Shown here: positions 17,424 to 26,106 of the stretch, one piece after another | Numbering within the stretch: position 1 is the first letter of the stretch | Layout: every line of letters starts with the position of its first letter | NCBI GenBank assembly: GCA_018676675.1 | Contig: JABHEG010000385.1 | Location: 24,956 to 88,955 of the forward strand | Length of the DNA stretch: 64,000 nucleotides | Source of the DNA: Lentisphaerota bacterium | Lineage (GTDB): Bacteria; Verrucomicrobiota; Lentisphaeria; Oligosphaerales; JABHEG01 | Reading direction: 5' to 3' | Translations under genes and position numbers: made by a program | Notes under the pieces: model-generated | What the model was told of the DNA's origin: nothing | The model's database searches: none | What the model saw: only the letters and a program-made list of their open reading frames with translations

Positions 17424-18113
17424 CTACGAGCGCGGGACGGACAGAGGCGGGCCTCCAGGCAAGGCCGCGTAGCGCATCCAGCTGGTGCGGTCCCAACCTG
17501 AGTCGACGTGCTCCGCTCCTCTCAGCTCAGTGACCACACCACATTTGGCGGCAAAATAGCGGTGAAATGCCAGACACGGAGTCAACTCAGGATGGAAGGC
17601 GGTCACGATGACACCCTCAGACTCCGCTGCCGCCACATAGCCGTCCATTTCCAGCAGAACGCGCACACCATCTCCCACTGACAGTATCTTGGGTGCCCGG
17701 ATGAACGTGAGAGGAATTGGCGTCGACGCCACTTCCGGAATGACGGCTTCCGCCTGGAAGCTCTCCAGCTGACTGCCAAACGCGTTGCGAGACACCTCGA
17801 TGTCGATGACACCCAAAACGGGGTCCTCGCCGCGGAGACGCGTAGCCAGAAGAATCGCGCCGGCACATGTTCCCCAGATCTTCATCCCGGAATCGTAGGC
17901 GTCAAGCAGCGGTCGCTCAAGATCGAAGATTCGGAGCAAACGACGTAGACAGGTGCTCTCTCCGCCAGGGATAATCAGCCCCGAGACACGGGAGAAGTCA
18001 CGATCGGTCTTGACACGTACAGCGTCAACGCCGATACGCGCCAAGTGATCGAGGTGTTCCTGGACCCCACCTTGGAGGTCCAGAACACCGATAGAAGCAG
18101 GCGGACAGCTCAA
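17424..18113 (-). CDS. pdxT: Pyridoxal 5'-phosphate synthase glutaminase subunit PdxT
   Basis: A 229-residue class I glutamine amidotransferase that feeds ammonia to PdxS. GVLDLQGGVQEH and IPGGEST are at the N-terminus, the nucleophile is in WGTCAGAILLA and the catalytic His-Glu in AFHPEL. The start is a TTG at 18113 with GGAG 7 bases upstream; no ATG precedes the conserved N-terminus. The family is usually 185-200 residues, so about 30 extra residues form a C-terminal tail. It lies 21 bp after pdxS in the same operon. Confidence 0.92.
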   Translation of the reverse strand: MSCPPASIGVLDLQGGVQEHLDHLARIGVDAVRVKTDRDFSRVSGLIIPGGESTCLRRLLRIFDLERPLLDAYDSGMKIWGTCAGAILLATRLRGEDPVLGVIDIEVSRNAFGSQLESFQAEAVIPEVASTPIPLTFIRAPKILSVGDGVRVLLEMDGYVAAAESEGVIVTAFHPELTPCLAFHRYFAAKCGVVTELRGAEHVDSGWDRTSWMRYAALPGGPPLSVPRS

Positions 18114-18134
18114 CAGTACTCTCCAAGCAGCGGG

Positions 18135-19016
18135 CTACCAGCCACGGTCGGCCAGGAGTTCGGACTCCGGGATACTGCTGATCTCAAGCCCCGGCATCGC
18201 CTCGCCAAGATCCATCGAAGCCTCAAGGATCTTCTCAGCGTCGCTGAAATAGGTCGTTGCTTTGACAATCGCCCGGGCTCGTCTCGGGGGATCGGCCGAC
18301 TTGAAGATGCCGGATCCCACGAAAACGCCATCGCAGCCAAGCTGCATCATCAGTGCCGCATCGGCCGGAGTGGCAATGCCACCGGCAGCGAAATTCACCA
18401 CGGGGAGACGCCCAAGACGTTTGGTCTCCATGGCCAACTCATAGGGAATGCCGTTGTTCTTGGCAAAGCCGGTCACTTCCTCAACAGGCATGTTGATCAG
18501 CTGCCGAATCTCGCGATTCATGGTGCGCATGTGGCGCACGGCCTCAACCACGTTGCCCGTGCCGGCCTCGCCTTTCGTGCGGATCATGGCTGCGCCCTCA
18601 ACGACTCTGCGCAGCGCTTCGCCGAGGTTACGAGCCCCACACACGAAGGGAATCTTGAAATCATGCTTGTTGATGTGGCATTCTTCATCCGCGGGCGTGA
18701 GGACTTCACTCTCATCAATGTAGTCGATGCTCAATGCCTCGAGAACCTGGGCTTCCACGAAGTGACCAATGCGAGCCTTGGCCATCACTGGAATGGTCAC
18801 AGTTTCCTTGATCCCCTGAATCATCTCAGGATCAGACATGCGGGCGACCCCGCCGTCCTTACGGATGTCAGAAGGGACACGTTCCAGTGCCATCACCGCC
18901 ACGGCCCCGGCTTCCTCGGCAATCTTCGCCTGTTCCGGGTCCACGACGTCCATGATGACGCCGCCCTTGAGTTCCTGAGCCAGCTGAGCATTAAGCTCAA
19001 AACGCTTCTTGTCCAT
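18135..19016 (-). CDS. pdxS: Pyridoxal 5'-phosphate synthase subunit PdxS
   Basis: A 293-residue TIM-barrel synthase that builds PLP from ribose 5-phosphate, glyceraldehyde 3-phosphate and PdxT-derived ammonia. Family sequences are clear: GGVIMDVVDPEQAKIAEEAG, VMALERVPSDIR, PVMAKARIGHF (active-site Lys), RTKGEAGTGN (second Lys) and LGCDGVFVGSGIFKS. The ATG at 19016 has GAGGAG 9 bases upstream. Together with pdxT it gives DXP-independent vitamin B6 synthesis. Confidence 0.96.
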   Translation of the reverse strand: MDKKRFELNAQLAQELKGGVIMDVVDPEQAKIAEEAGAVAVMALERVPSDIRKDGGVARMSDPEMIQGIKETVTIPVMAKARIGHFVEAQVLEALSIDYIDESEVLTPADEECHINKHDFKIPFVCGARNLGEALRRVVEGAAMIRTKGEAGTGNVVEAVRHMRTMNREIRQLINMPVEEVTGFAKNNGIPYELAMETKRLGRLPVVNFAAGGIATPADAALMMQLGCDGVFVGSGIFKSADPPRRARAIVKATTYFSDAEKILEASMDLGEAMPGLEISSIPESELLADRGW

Positions 19017-19211
19017 CCGTCTGTTCTCCTCAATGCTGCCCGCTTGGGCTATCAGATATACGCCAGTGAACCCATTCGTTCTCTGCACGCGCCCCGGCAT
19101 GGCCAAGCTCCGGCTCCCAGGCAAGGGACGCTCATTCCCACAAACCAAGTCAATACTATACTGTCTCAGGCTGATCCTGCCCCGTCTCCGCGCGAGAGAA
19201 GGAGAGCATTC

Positions 19212-19976
19212 CTACAGGACCAGGAAGTCGCCCAGCCCCCAGACGGTGATCCGGGAACAGGCCCGAGCTTCGCGGCTGTCCTCAGGTCGGGCATAGCCCC
19301 ATTCGGCAAAGTACAGGGACACTGCCGCAAGGTCGCGGCACGTGGTCACCCGGATCAAGGTGTCCAGACGATCTTCTACGAAATGGATACGAGAAGACCG
19401 AGCCCCATGCTCTGCCAGGAGCAACCGCAGCACCTCCTCCTTCTTCATCCCTCGGTCGAGACCATAGATGTGGTCCGATGGGAACGCCACTCCCACGGCA
19501 TCCAGCAGTAGGGAAACGAAGCGCTCCTGCTTCGTTGTGACGATGTAAACGGGACCCTTCCTCATGCTCTCACGCAGAGCCTCGATCACACCGGGATAGA
19601 ATCGGTGCAGCTCGAGCCACTCCTCTGGACAGGTCTCTATCCAGCGATCGCGTGTCCGCCCGAAGAGTCCAACCAGCTCTTCCCGAGTGAGTTCTTCCTC
19701 ATCGATGATCGCCTGACAGCACTCACCAAACCTCGCTTTGATGTCGGTCGTCCCCACCCCGTCCGCAATCATCTTCATGAGCAGAATCGTCTGGAACCCC
19801 GTCTCAATGAGGGGGCGAAGCTCCACGAATCGGTCAATAAACGCCCTGGGGACATCCCCCTCCCATGCCTTCCAGAGACTACACCCCGCGCGCCAGGCTG
19901 AGGCACCGGTCTCCCTGGCGCTGTCACAAAGCACACCGTCGAAATCGAGTGCTACGACATCCGTCATCTTGTCCAC
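19212..19976 (-). CDS. HAD-superfamily hydrolase
   Basis: A 254-residue haloacid-dehalogenase-fold protein, most likely a small-molecule phosphatase. Motif I is VALDFDGVLCDSA (nucleophile Asp and general acid Asp), motif II is the Thr in YIVTTKQ, the Lys lies in RGMKKEEV and the motif III acid is in HFVEDRLDTL. A helical cap domain sits between motifs I and II (residues about 25-125). The GTG at 19976 has GGGAG 7 bases upstream; an ATG at 19967 is an alternative. The substrate cannot be inferred. Confidence 0.82.
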   Translation of the reverse strand: MDKMTDVVALDFDGVLCDSARETGASAWRAGCSLWKAWEGDVPRAFIDRFVELRPLIETGFQTILLMKMIADGVGTTDIKARFGECCQAIIDEEELTREELVGLFGRTRDRWIETCPEEWLELHRFYPGVIEALRESMRKGPVYIVTTKQERFVSLLLDAVGVAFPSDHIYGLDRGMKKEEVLRLLLAEHGARSSRIHFVEDRLDTLIRVTTCRDLAAVSLYFAEWGYARPEDSREARACSRITVWGLGDFLVL

Positions 19977-20147
19977 TCAGCGTCTCCCAAATTCGCACAT
20001 CAGCACACAGAAACACGTACCTTACCACGAGACAGGCCGAAAGTCACCGTCCACCCCCACGGGACAGCCGGGTCGGGTTGGAATGGTCACAGCCCGTGCT
20101 ATTGTCCCGGTTGTTTCTTCTCCTGATAACAAGCTGAGGATGTGGCG

Positions 20148-21404
20148 ATGAAAGTACTGGTCATTGGTGGCGGGGGCCGCGAACACACGTTGGTGTGGAA
20201 ACTTCAGCAAAGCCCCAAAGTAGATGAAGTCATCTGCGCCCCCGGGAATCCGGGAATGAGCGAAGCCAGAGCCTGCCCCATCACAGCCCCCGATGAGCTT
20301 GCGGAGTTCGCCGCCCGGGAGAACATCGCCCTGACCGTCGTCGGGCCGGAAGCCCCTCTCTGCGCGGGAATCGTTGACACGTTCCGTGCGAAAGGCCTGC
20401 GCATTTTCGGGCCGGATGCCGAGGGCGCCCAGCTTGAAGGCAGCAAGTCGTACGCCAAAGCCTTCATGGCTGCCCATGGTATCCCAACCGGTACAGCGAA
20501 GTCCTTCACCAATGAAGGGGACGCCTTGGACTACCTTTCCCGCCAATCGATGCCAATCGTGGTTAAGGCGGACGGTCTAGCCGCGGGGAAAGGCGTAATC
20601 GTGGCCGAAACAGAAGCGATGGCCGTCGAGGCCGTTAAGTCCTGTTTTTCCGGCGTTTTTGGGGAAGCCGGTAGTACGGTCCTGATCGAGGAGTGCCTGA
20701 TAGGCGAAGAGGCCTCGATCCTTGCTTTGACCGACGGCAAAGTCATCGTCCCCTTGGCCTCGTCCCAGGATCACAAACGGGTAGGGGAAGGTGATACAGG
20801 CCCCAACACCGGTGGCATGGGGGCCTACTCCCCCGCCCCGGTCGTCACTGATGCACTGTGGAAAGTGATCAACGAACAGGTGCTGGACCGCTTTCTGAAG
20901 GGCTGCCAGGCGGATGGCCTCGACTTCCGTGGTGTGATCTATGCCGGAGTGATGGTCACCGAAGACGGTCCGAAGGTGTTAGAGTTCAATGTGCGATTCG
21001 GCGACCCCGAGACACAGGCCATCCTCCCTCGCCTTGAAAGCGACCTCTTCGATGCCATGGTTGCCACCGTGGACGGCACACTGGAGCAGACTGAGCTGAC
21101 ATGGGCCGATGACCCCGCCGTGTGCGTTGTCGTTGCCTCCGGTGGATACCCGGGACCCTACGCGAAAGGACACGTCATCGAAGGTATTGGCGACGCGGAA
21201 GCCCTGGGGGCAACCGTTTTCCATGCTGGGACGAGCACGGACGAAGACGGCAACACCATCACCGCAGGGGGACGCGTTCTCGGCGTAACCTGCCGCGGGG
21301 AGACAATCCGTGATGCCATCGAGCGGGTCTATGCCGCTGTCGAGAGCATATCCTGGAGAGATTCCTTCTTCCGCAGAGATATTGCTCACAGGGCACTGGA
21401 CTGA
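20148..21404 (+). CDS. purD: Phosphoribosylamine--glycine ligase
   Basis: A 418-residue ATP-grasp enzyme for the second step of purine synthesis. MKVLVIGGGGREHTLVWKL opens the protein, then APGNPGM, VVGPEAPLCAGIVD, the ATP-grasp segment VVKADGLAAGKGVIVA, and EFNVRFGDPETQAILPRL near the metal-binding site. The ATG at 20148 has GAGG 8 bases upstream and is preferred to a GTG two codons earlier. Length matches the family. It stands alone with no other pur gene in the window. Confidence 0.96.
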   Translation: MKVLVIGGGGREHTLVWKLQQSPKVDEVICAPGNPGMSEARACPITAPDELAEFAARENIALTVVGPEAPLCAGIVDTFRAKGLRIFGPDAEGAQLEGSKSYAKAFMAAHGIPTGTAKSFTNEGDALDYLSRQSMPIVVKADGLAAGKGVIVAETEAMAVEAVKSCFSGVFGEAGSTVLIEECLIGEEASILALTDGKVIVPLASSQDHKRVGEGDTGPNTGGMGAYSPAPVVTDALWKVINEQVLDRFLKGCQADGLDFRGVIYAGVMVTEDGPKVLEFNVRFGDPETQAILPRLESDLFDAMVATVDGTLEQTELTWADDPAVCVVVASGGYPGPYAKGHVIEGIGDAEALGATVFHAGTSTDEDGNTITAGGRVLGVTCRGETIRDAIERVYAAVESISWRDSFFRRDIAHRALD

Positions 21405-21522
21405 ACTCCGGGACCTCTGAGCAAACGACCGCCCTGCCTGTAGACGCCCTTTTCTCTCGCCGAAGACCTCTTGTTCGGAAGACCCGCCCTGTGCGGTTCC
21501 CGGCCCAACCAGAACGTACTGG

Positions 21523-21551
21523 TTGCGTTTTGCCGAAGACACGTCTATAAG
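21523..21551 (+). promoter_or_regulatory. Candidate sigma-70 promoter for the FHA gene
   Basis: TTGCGT (21523-21528) and TATAAG (21546-21551) are 17 bp apart, about 90 bp before the FHA start. A small inverted repeat (ACCAG...CTGGT, about 21508-21523) abuts the -35 and could be a regulator site. The remaining gap after purD (21405-21641) shows nothing else. Confidence 0.45.
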
Positions 21552-21641
21552 TATATAGTTTGTAGAGGTTCCGTCGTGTTCTCCGCCCGAGCTCGAACTC
21601 GCGGGTGGGGTGGCAAGCTGGCAATCACTGGGACCACGCTC

Positions 21642-22106
21642 ATGTCTAAACTGATCTGTCTCGCCGGGAACAACAAGGAAGACGAATTCCTGCTGAGCGA
21701 GGGGACAACGATTATGGGGAGAGCGGCAGAGTGCACGATTGTCTTGTTCGACAAGAAGTGCTCGCGAGAACACTGCCAAGTCTTCAAAAAAGGCAACTAC
21801 TACGCCATCGAGGACTTGGAGAGCCGACACGGGACGAAGCTGAACGGGAAGCCCATCAAGAAGCGCCAAAGCCTAAAGATGGGAGACAAAATCCACTTGG
21901 GGCAGACCACGCTGGTGCTCAGCGACAGAGCAGTGGGAAATCTCATCACACAGACGGCCTCCGACGCAGCAGCGGACCTGACCGGAAAGGACTTCGGGAA
22001 GCTGATGGCCAGCGCTGAAGCCGACGTCGCGATACGTATGCGTGACAGTGACGCGAAACGCGCTGGATTGAAGGGGCTGTTCGGGTCCCTCTTCAAACGC
22101 AAGTAG
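21642..22106 (+). CDS. FHA-domain protein
   Basis: A 154-residue protein with one forkhead-associated domain (residues about 5-95), which binds phosphothreonine peptides. The hallmark residues are present: MGRAAECTIVL, KKCSREHCQVF and LESRHGTKLNGKPI. The C-terminal 55 residues are a charged helical tail ending in LFGSLFKRK. GGGA upstream of the ATG is a modest ribosome site. No kinase or secretion gene is adjacent, so its phosphorylated partner is unknown. Confidence 0.88.
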   Translation: MSKLICLAGNNKEDEFLLSEGTTIMGRAAECTIVLFDKKCSREHCQVFKKGNYYAIEDLESRHGTKLNGKPIKKRQSLKMGDKIHLGQTTLVLSDRAVGNLITQTASDAAADLTGKDFGKLMASAEADVAIRMRDSDAKRAGLKGLFGSLFKRK

Positions 22107-22213
22107 GCGGCTTCCCACTACTGCCACTCCGGATCATCCCCTGCCCCCTCCTGACGTGTCCGCTCTTCTCCTGGCTTGGCTCAGGCAGCTTGAAGCGGAC
22201 GTCTTCAGAGCCT

Positions 22214-25200
22214 TCAGGACCCGGTCTGCCACTCCTCCTCCAACACGGTGCCGGACTCGTCTTCAAGGCGCTTGTAGAAAGCCCGCAGGCGCTCCCCTTC
22301 CTTGGTGCGCTGAACCTTACCCTCGAAACGCCCTTTGCCGTCTTCGAACTCCTCGTCGGTCGCGGGGACCCGGGCCGACACGAGTACAAGAGTGGCACCT
22401 GTGCGCCCTTCCAGAACATCGAGAAGCGCGCCGACACTATGCTCAGAGACCTCCGCGGCGACCTCGTCGCGATTGGGCACGCCGGTGGGCGGGCGCGACG
22501 TCGTGAACTCATCCGATTCCTTGAACTCGTAGCCAGCCAGCGCGTCAGTAGCCGATACGCCTTCCGCCAGTTTGCTGGCAATCTCTGCGTGAATACGTCT
22601 GCCTTCCTCAGCCGCCGCCTGCAACGCTTGCTCCCGAGTAACGTGGCGCTCAACCCGTTTGGGCAGGCCTGGTTCCACATCAAAGGAAGGAAGATAGGCC
22701 GTCTTGGAGTCCAGCCAGCAGGCAACGTAAAAGTCCTCTTTCCCTTTGATCGTCTCGGAGAGGGGATCGGTCTCGTCAAGCCCATAGGTGTCGCGGCTGA
22801 GCGAACTCTCGAAGCCGAACGGGGGGATTGATCCGCGCCCACGGTGCCAATTCGTGTCCTTAGTGCTCAGCCCCGCAGCCACGGCGGCGGCCTGGAAGAC
22901 GGCCGATGGGTTGGCGTCTGGGCCGGCTCCATCCAAAGCCTTGTAGGCCGCTTCCGAGAACTCATAGGCCGCGTCTTCCGCCAAGCGGGAGCTCTCCTTG
23001 TCAAGGAGCTCCGCGCGAATCTCGCCGCTGACCTCCTCGACAGTTCGCCCGTTGCGGCGTCCATCGAGGCGGAACAGATAGAAGGCTGTGCCTGTCTCAA
23101 CAACCGAACCGACCTCCCCCACATCCAATCCGAAGACTGCTGCAGTGATGTCGACCGCCTTGTCGCCACGACCAAAGAACCCCATATCCCCCCCTTTGCT
23201 CTTGGTCGAGTAGTCTTCGGAATCACTTCGGGCAACCGCTCCGAAGTCTTCACCGCCCTGTATCCGGGCAAGAAGCGCCTCTGCTCGGGCACGTTTCGTG
23301 CTCTTTACCTCGTCGCTTGCATCATAGGGAACGCGAACCGTGATCTGGCTTGCGCGCACCTCTTCACGGTCATACTTGGTCAAGTTCTCGTCATAGTGAG
23401 CCTTGATGCCTTCATCGGTAACGGATGCCAGCTTGCGGAAAGCCGTCGGCGCAAAGGTAACAACTCGAGCCTTCTTCTGCGTGGGCACGAAGTAGGGACG
23501 CAGATAGTCGTCGATGCAGCGTTCATACTCTTTGATGCGCTGCGCGCGCTCTTCATCCGTAAGCTCCTCAATTCCACGGACCTGCTCCTCATGCTCCTGC
23601 TTGAGGTCTTCCGGGGTTTCTCCGGCCGTGACCTGCTCGCGGTAGGCCTCGACTTTTTCCGTATAGAATGCCCGGGACTCTTCTGTGCGCATCTGCTCAC
23701 GGACCTTCGTCGCCAGTCCACTGTCCTGGGCAAACGTGGGGACGTGTGGGGCAACTGTTTCCACCAAGCACGCAACAAACGTGCTGCGCTTCCCCGCGAC
23801 AGCGCCTGTAACAGCACTCTTGGACGAGAGGGCAAAGACAGCTTCCGAAAGCGCAGGCTCGGGTCCCAAGGGAACGATCGGACCCGAGGCCCCGAACAGT
23901 TCAGTCTCCTTCAGTGGCACTTTCTGATCGTCGGCAACCTGCTTGAAGACCGCAACACTCGCCTCGATAGTGCCGTCTTTGGGCAGCTTGGCCTTAACAG
24001 CTTCCGTGAATGCCTTGACGGCCTCAGCCGAAAGCTCCTTGGCCTTCTCAGAAGTCAGCCTGTTCTTGATCTCGGACTTGACCACAGCAAACGGCCGGCC
24101 ATCGCGGCGGCCATTCTCCTGGATGATGTGGAGGCCGGTTGACGACTCAATAATCCCAGAAGTCGCGCCTTTCCCAAGCGCGAAAGCGGCATCTTCGAGC
24201 ACTTTCTCCTTCTGTCCCCGCCGCCAGAAGCCGGCGTCCCCGCCGCGTCGCTTGCTCAGGGGATCCTGGGATTTCTGCCGCGCAATAGTCGCGAAATTCG
24301 CACCACCCTTGAGTTCGGCAAGTATCCCCGCCATTTCTTCATGCTTAGCCTTCTTCTGTTCCGCGGTCGCTCTTGCCGGAACGCGCAGAACGATCTCCCG
24401 AACTTTCACCTCCGGCTGCTTGTACACATCCGCATGTGAATCGTAGTAAGACTTCATGTCCTCTTCAGACAATTTGACCTGCGTGCGGTACCTCGAAGGG
24501 GAGAAGGATGCAACAGCGGCTTTCCGCTGGGCGGGGACAAGATAGCGAACGAGAAAGGCGTCAATCGCCCTTTCTGTCGCGGCCTTGAGTTCAGCTTTCT
24601 CATCATCACTCTTGTCCGTGAGAGCGTCGATCTCTTTGGCTTCCGCATCCTTGATTGCCGCAACGTCGTCCCCGGCTGCAATCGCTTTCCGGTAGTCCGC
24701 CACTCGTTCCTCGAAGTACGCTTCCGCCTTCCCATTGAGAATTCGGTCGCGAATATCTTTCCGGACCCAGTCGGTGAGCTCGGTGGGTGTCTCTGCCGGA
24801 AGCTCTTCGAGCAGAGATGCAACGTAGTAGTCGCCGCCGTCGTAGATGGCGTTCGTGGTGAAGGGGGCTTCGGGTGTCAACGCGTAGCCTTCCTGCCGCA
24901 GACGTACTGAGGGGCCAATGTCCGGAATCTCCTTGCTGTCGCCGTGGAAGCGACCGCTGTCCTTTACCGACACGCCCAGCTTCTTGCAGACGGTAGAGAA
25001 CACGGCCGCAGGGGCTTGTTCGCCGGACTTGCCGAGCTGGGCTGCCAGATCACTGCAGAGCTTCCGCGACTTCTCGGTCGCCTGGCGCCGTCCTTTGTTC
25101 CGCCGTAACTGCTGGACGATCTCGTCCTGAACATCCGCGAAGGTCCTTTTCTTCGGATCATAGAGATGCTTCCGAGCTCGCTCGAACTGCTGGCGGGCTT

Positions 25201-25993
25201 CTTTCTCGGTCACGACTTCCTTCTGGGCAAAGGCATCCGCAGCGAACACGGCAACGCGGATCCGCTTCTCGACCGGTAGCTTGAGCTCAGCCTTGTTCTT
25301 CTCGTAGTAGGCTTCGACATCCGCCTCAAGCACCCCCGTCGCCACATCCTCGCGGAAGTCGTTCAACGTGAACTCGCGGTACTGCACTTTGAACTTCTCG
25401 TTCTCACGCTTGAAGGCGTCCTTGACCTCGTTGGGGGAAACGAACACAGCAGCGCGGACCTGGTCCTCAAGCCGATCAATGGCGAGATTCTCACGGACAA
25501 TCTGATCAAACCGGCGCCCGTCAATCTCCCGGCGCCTGAGGATGTTCTCGTTGAACTCGTTGAACTTCTCCCGGTCAAATGTCCCTTGCGCCCCCTGGAA
25601 GACACGTGCATCCCGGACCGCCTCGGCGACCTCTTTGTCTGCCACGGCCAGCAGGCCCCGAGTCTCTGCCTCACGAAGCGCGCGGATGCGTTTCAGCGTT
25701 TCGTTGATGAGGAAACCAAACATCCGCCGATCGTTGCTTTGGCTCGGCAGCTGCCCCCAACGCAGGTAAATGGAGATGTCGGCCGCATAGAGGTACTCGA
25801 AGAACTCTTCCCGTTCCAGTTTCCGGCCATAGATTTCACCGACGAGAGTCTTGTCGTTCCGCCCGTCCCCGCCTCCGCCTCGACTCCCGGGCGTCACAAA
25901 GAGAACCATCGAGCCCGCGATGAGTGCTGTGAGAAGGACGAGAAGCCATTTTCCATGGCGGGCAAAAATGCGGTTGAAATGTGAAATGAGCAT
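22214..25993 (-). CDS. Membrane-anchored SurA/PpiD-like foldase with two parvulin domains
   Basis: A 1259-residue protein with an N-terminal membrane anchor (about residues 15-33, WLLVLLTALIAGSMVLFV) and a large periplasmic part. After a SurA_N/PpiD-type helical region there are two parvulin-type peptidyl-prolyl isomerase domains. The first spans about 520-630 (IVLRVPARATAEQ, RGGDAGFWRRGQ, GLHIIQENGRR) and the second about 870-980 (ITVRVPYDASDEV, KGGDMGFFGRGD, TAFYLFRLDGRR). The chaperone-like segments flanking each domain are similar to one another, which suggests an internal duplication. E. coli PpiD has one active-type parvulin domain in about 620 residues, so this protein is about twice as long. 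A likely role is folding of exported or outer-membrane proteins. Confidence 0.87.
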   Translation of the reverse strand: MLISHFNRIFARHGKWLLVLLTALIAGSMVLFVTPGSRGGGGDGRNDKTLVGEIYGRKLEREEFFEYLYAADISIYLRWGQLPSQSNDRRMFGFLINETLKRIRALREAETRGLLAVADKEVAEAVRDARVFQGAQGTFDREKFNEFNENILRRREIDGRRFDQIVRENLAIDRLEDQVRAAVFVSPNEVKDAFKRENEKFKVQYREFTLNDFREDVATGVLEADVEAYYEKNKAELKLPVEKRIRVAVFAADAFAQKEVVTEKEARQQFERARKHLYDPKKRTFADVQDEIVQQLRRNKGRRQATEKSRKLCSDLAAQLGKSGEQAPAAVFSTVCKKLGVSVKDSGRFHGDSKEIPDIGPSVRLRQEGYALTPEAPFTTNAIYDGGDYYVASLLEELPAETPTELTDWVRKDIRDRILNGKAEAYFEERVADYRKAIAAGDDVAAIKDAEAKEIDALTDKSDDEKAELKAATERAIDAFLVRYLVPAQRKAAVASFSPSRYRTQVKLSEEDMKSYYDSHADVYKQPEVKVREIVLRVPARATAEQKKAKHEEMAGILAELKGGANFATIARQKSQDPLSKRRGGDAGFWRRGQKEKVLEDAAFALGKGATSGIIESSTGLHIIQENGRRDGRPFAVVKSEIKNRLTSEKAKELSAEAVKAFTEAVKAKLPKDGTIEASVAVFKQVADDQKVPLKETELFGASGPIVPLGPEPALSEAVFALSSKSAVTGAVAGKRSTFVACLVETVAPHVPTFAQDSGLATKVREQMRTEESRAFYTEKVEAYREQVTAGETPEDLKQEHEEQVRGIEELTDEERAQRIKEYERCIDDYLRPYFVPTQKKARVVTFAPTAFRKLASVTDEGIKAHYDENLTKYDREEVRASQITVRVPYDASDEVKSTKRARAEALLARIQGGEDFGAVARSDSEDYSTKSKGGDMGFFGRGDKAVDITAAVFGLDVGEVGSVVETGTAFYLFRLDGRRNGRTVEEVSGEIRAELLDKESSRLAEDAAYEFSEAAYKALDGAGPDANPSAVFQAAAVAAGLSTKDTNWHRGRGSIPPFGFESSLSRDTYGLDETDPLSETIKGKEDFYVACWLDSKTAYLPSFDVEPGLPKRVERHVTREQALQAAAEEGRRIHAEIASKLAEGVSATDALAGYEFKESDEFTTSRPPTGVPNRDEVAAEVSEHSVGALLDVLEGRTGATLVLVSARVPATDEEFEDGKGRFEGKVQRTKEGERLRAFYKRLEDESGTVLEEEWQTGS

Positions 25994-26048
25994 GGTACTC
26001 GAGCCTTGTTATGGTTCAGGAACCCGTAGGGAAACAGTAAAAACAGAT

Positions 26049-26076
26049 AACATAAGTGGCATGTGGGGATTGACAA
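26049..26076 (-). promoter_or_regulatory. Candidate promoter for the tandem-parvulin gene
   Basis: TTGTCA (26071-26076) and TATGTT (26049-26054) are 16 bp apart on the minus strand, about 55 bp upstream of the start at 25993. Both boxes depart from consensus at one or two bases. Confidence 0.35.
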
Positions 26077-26106
26077 GACGCCAGTGGCCCCCGGGTGAAG
26101 ACGGGC

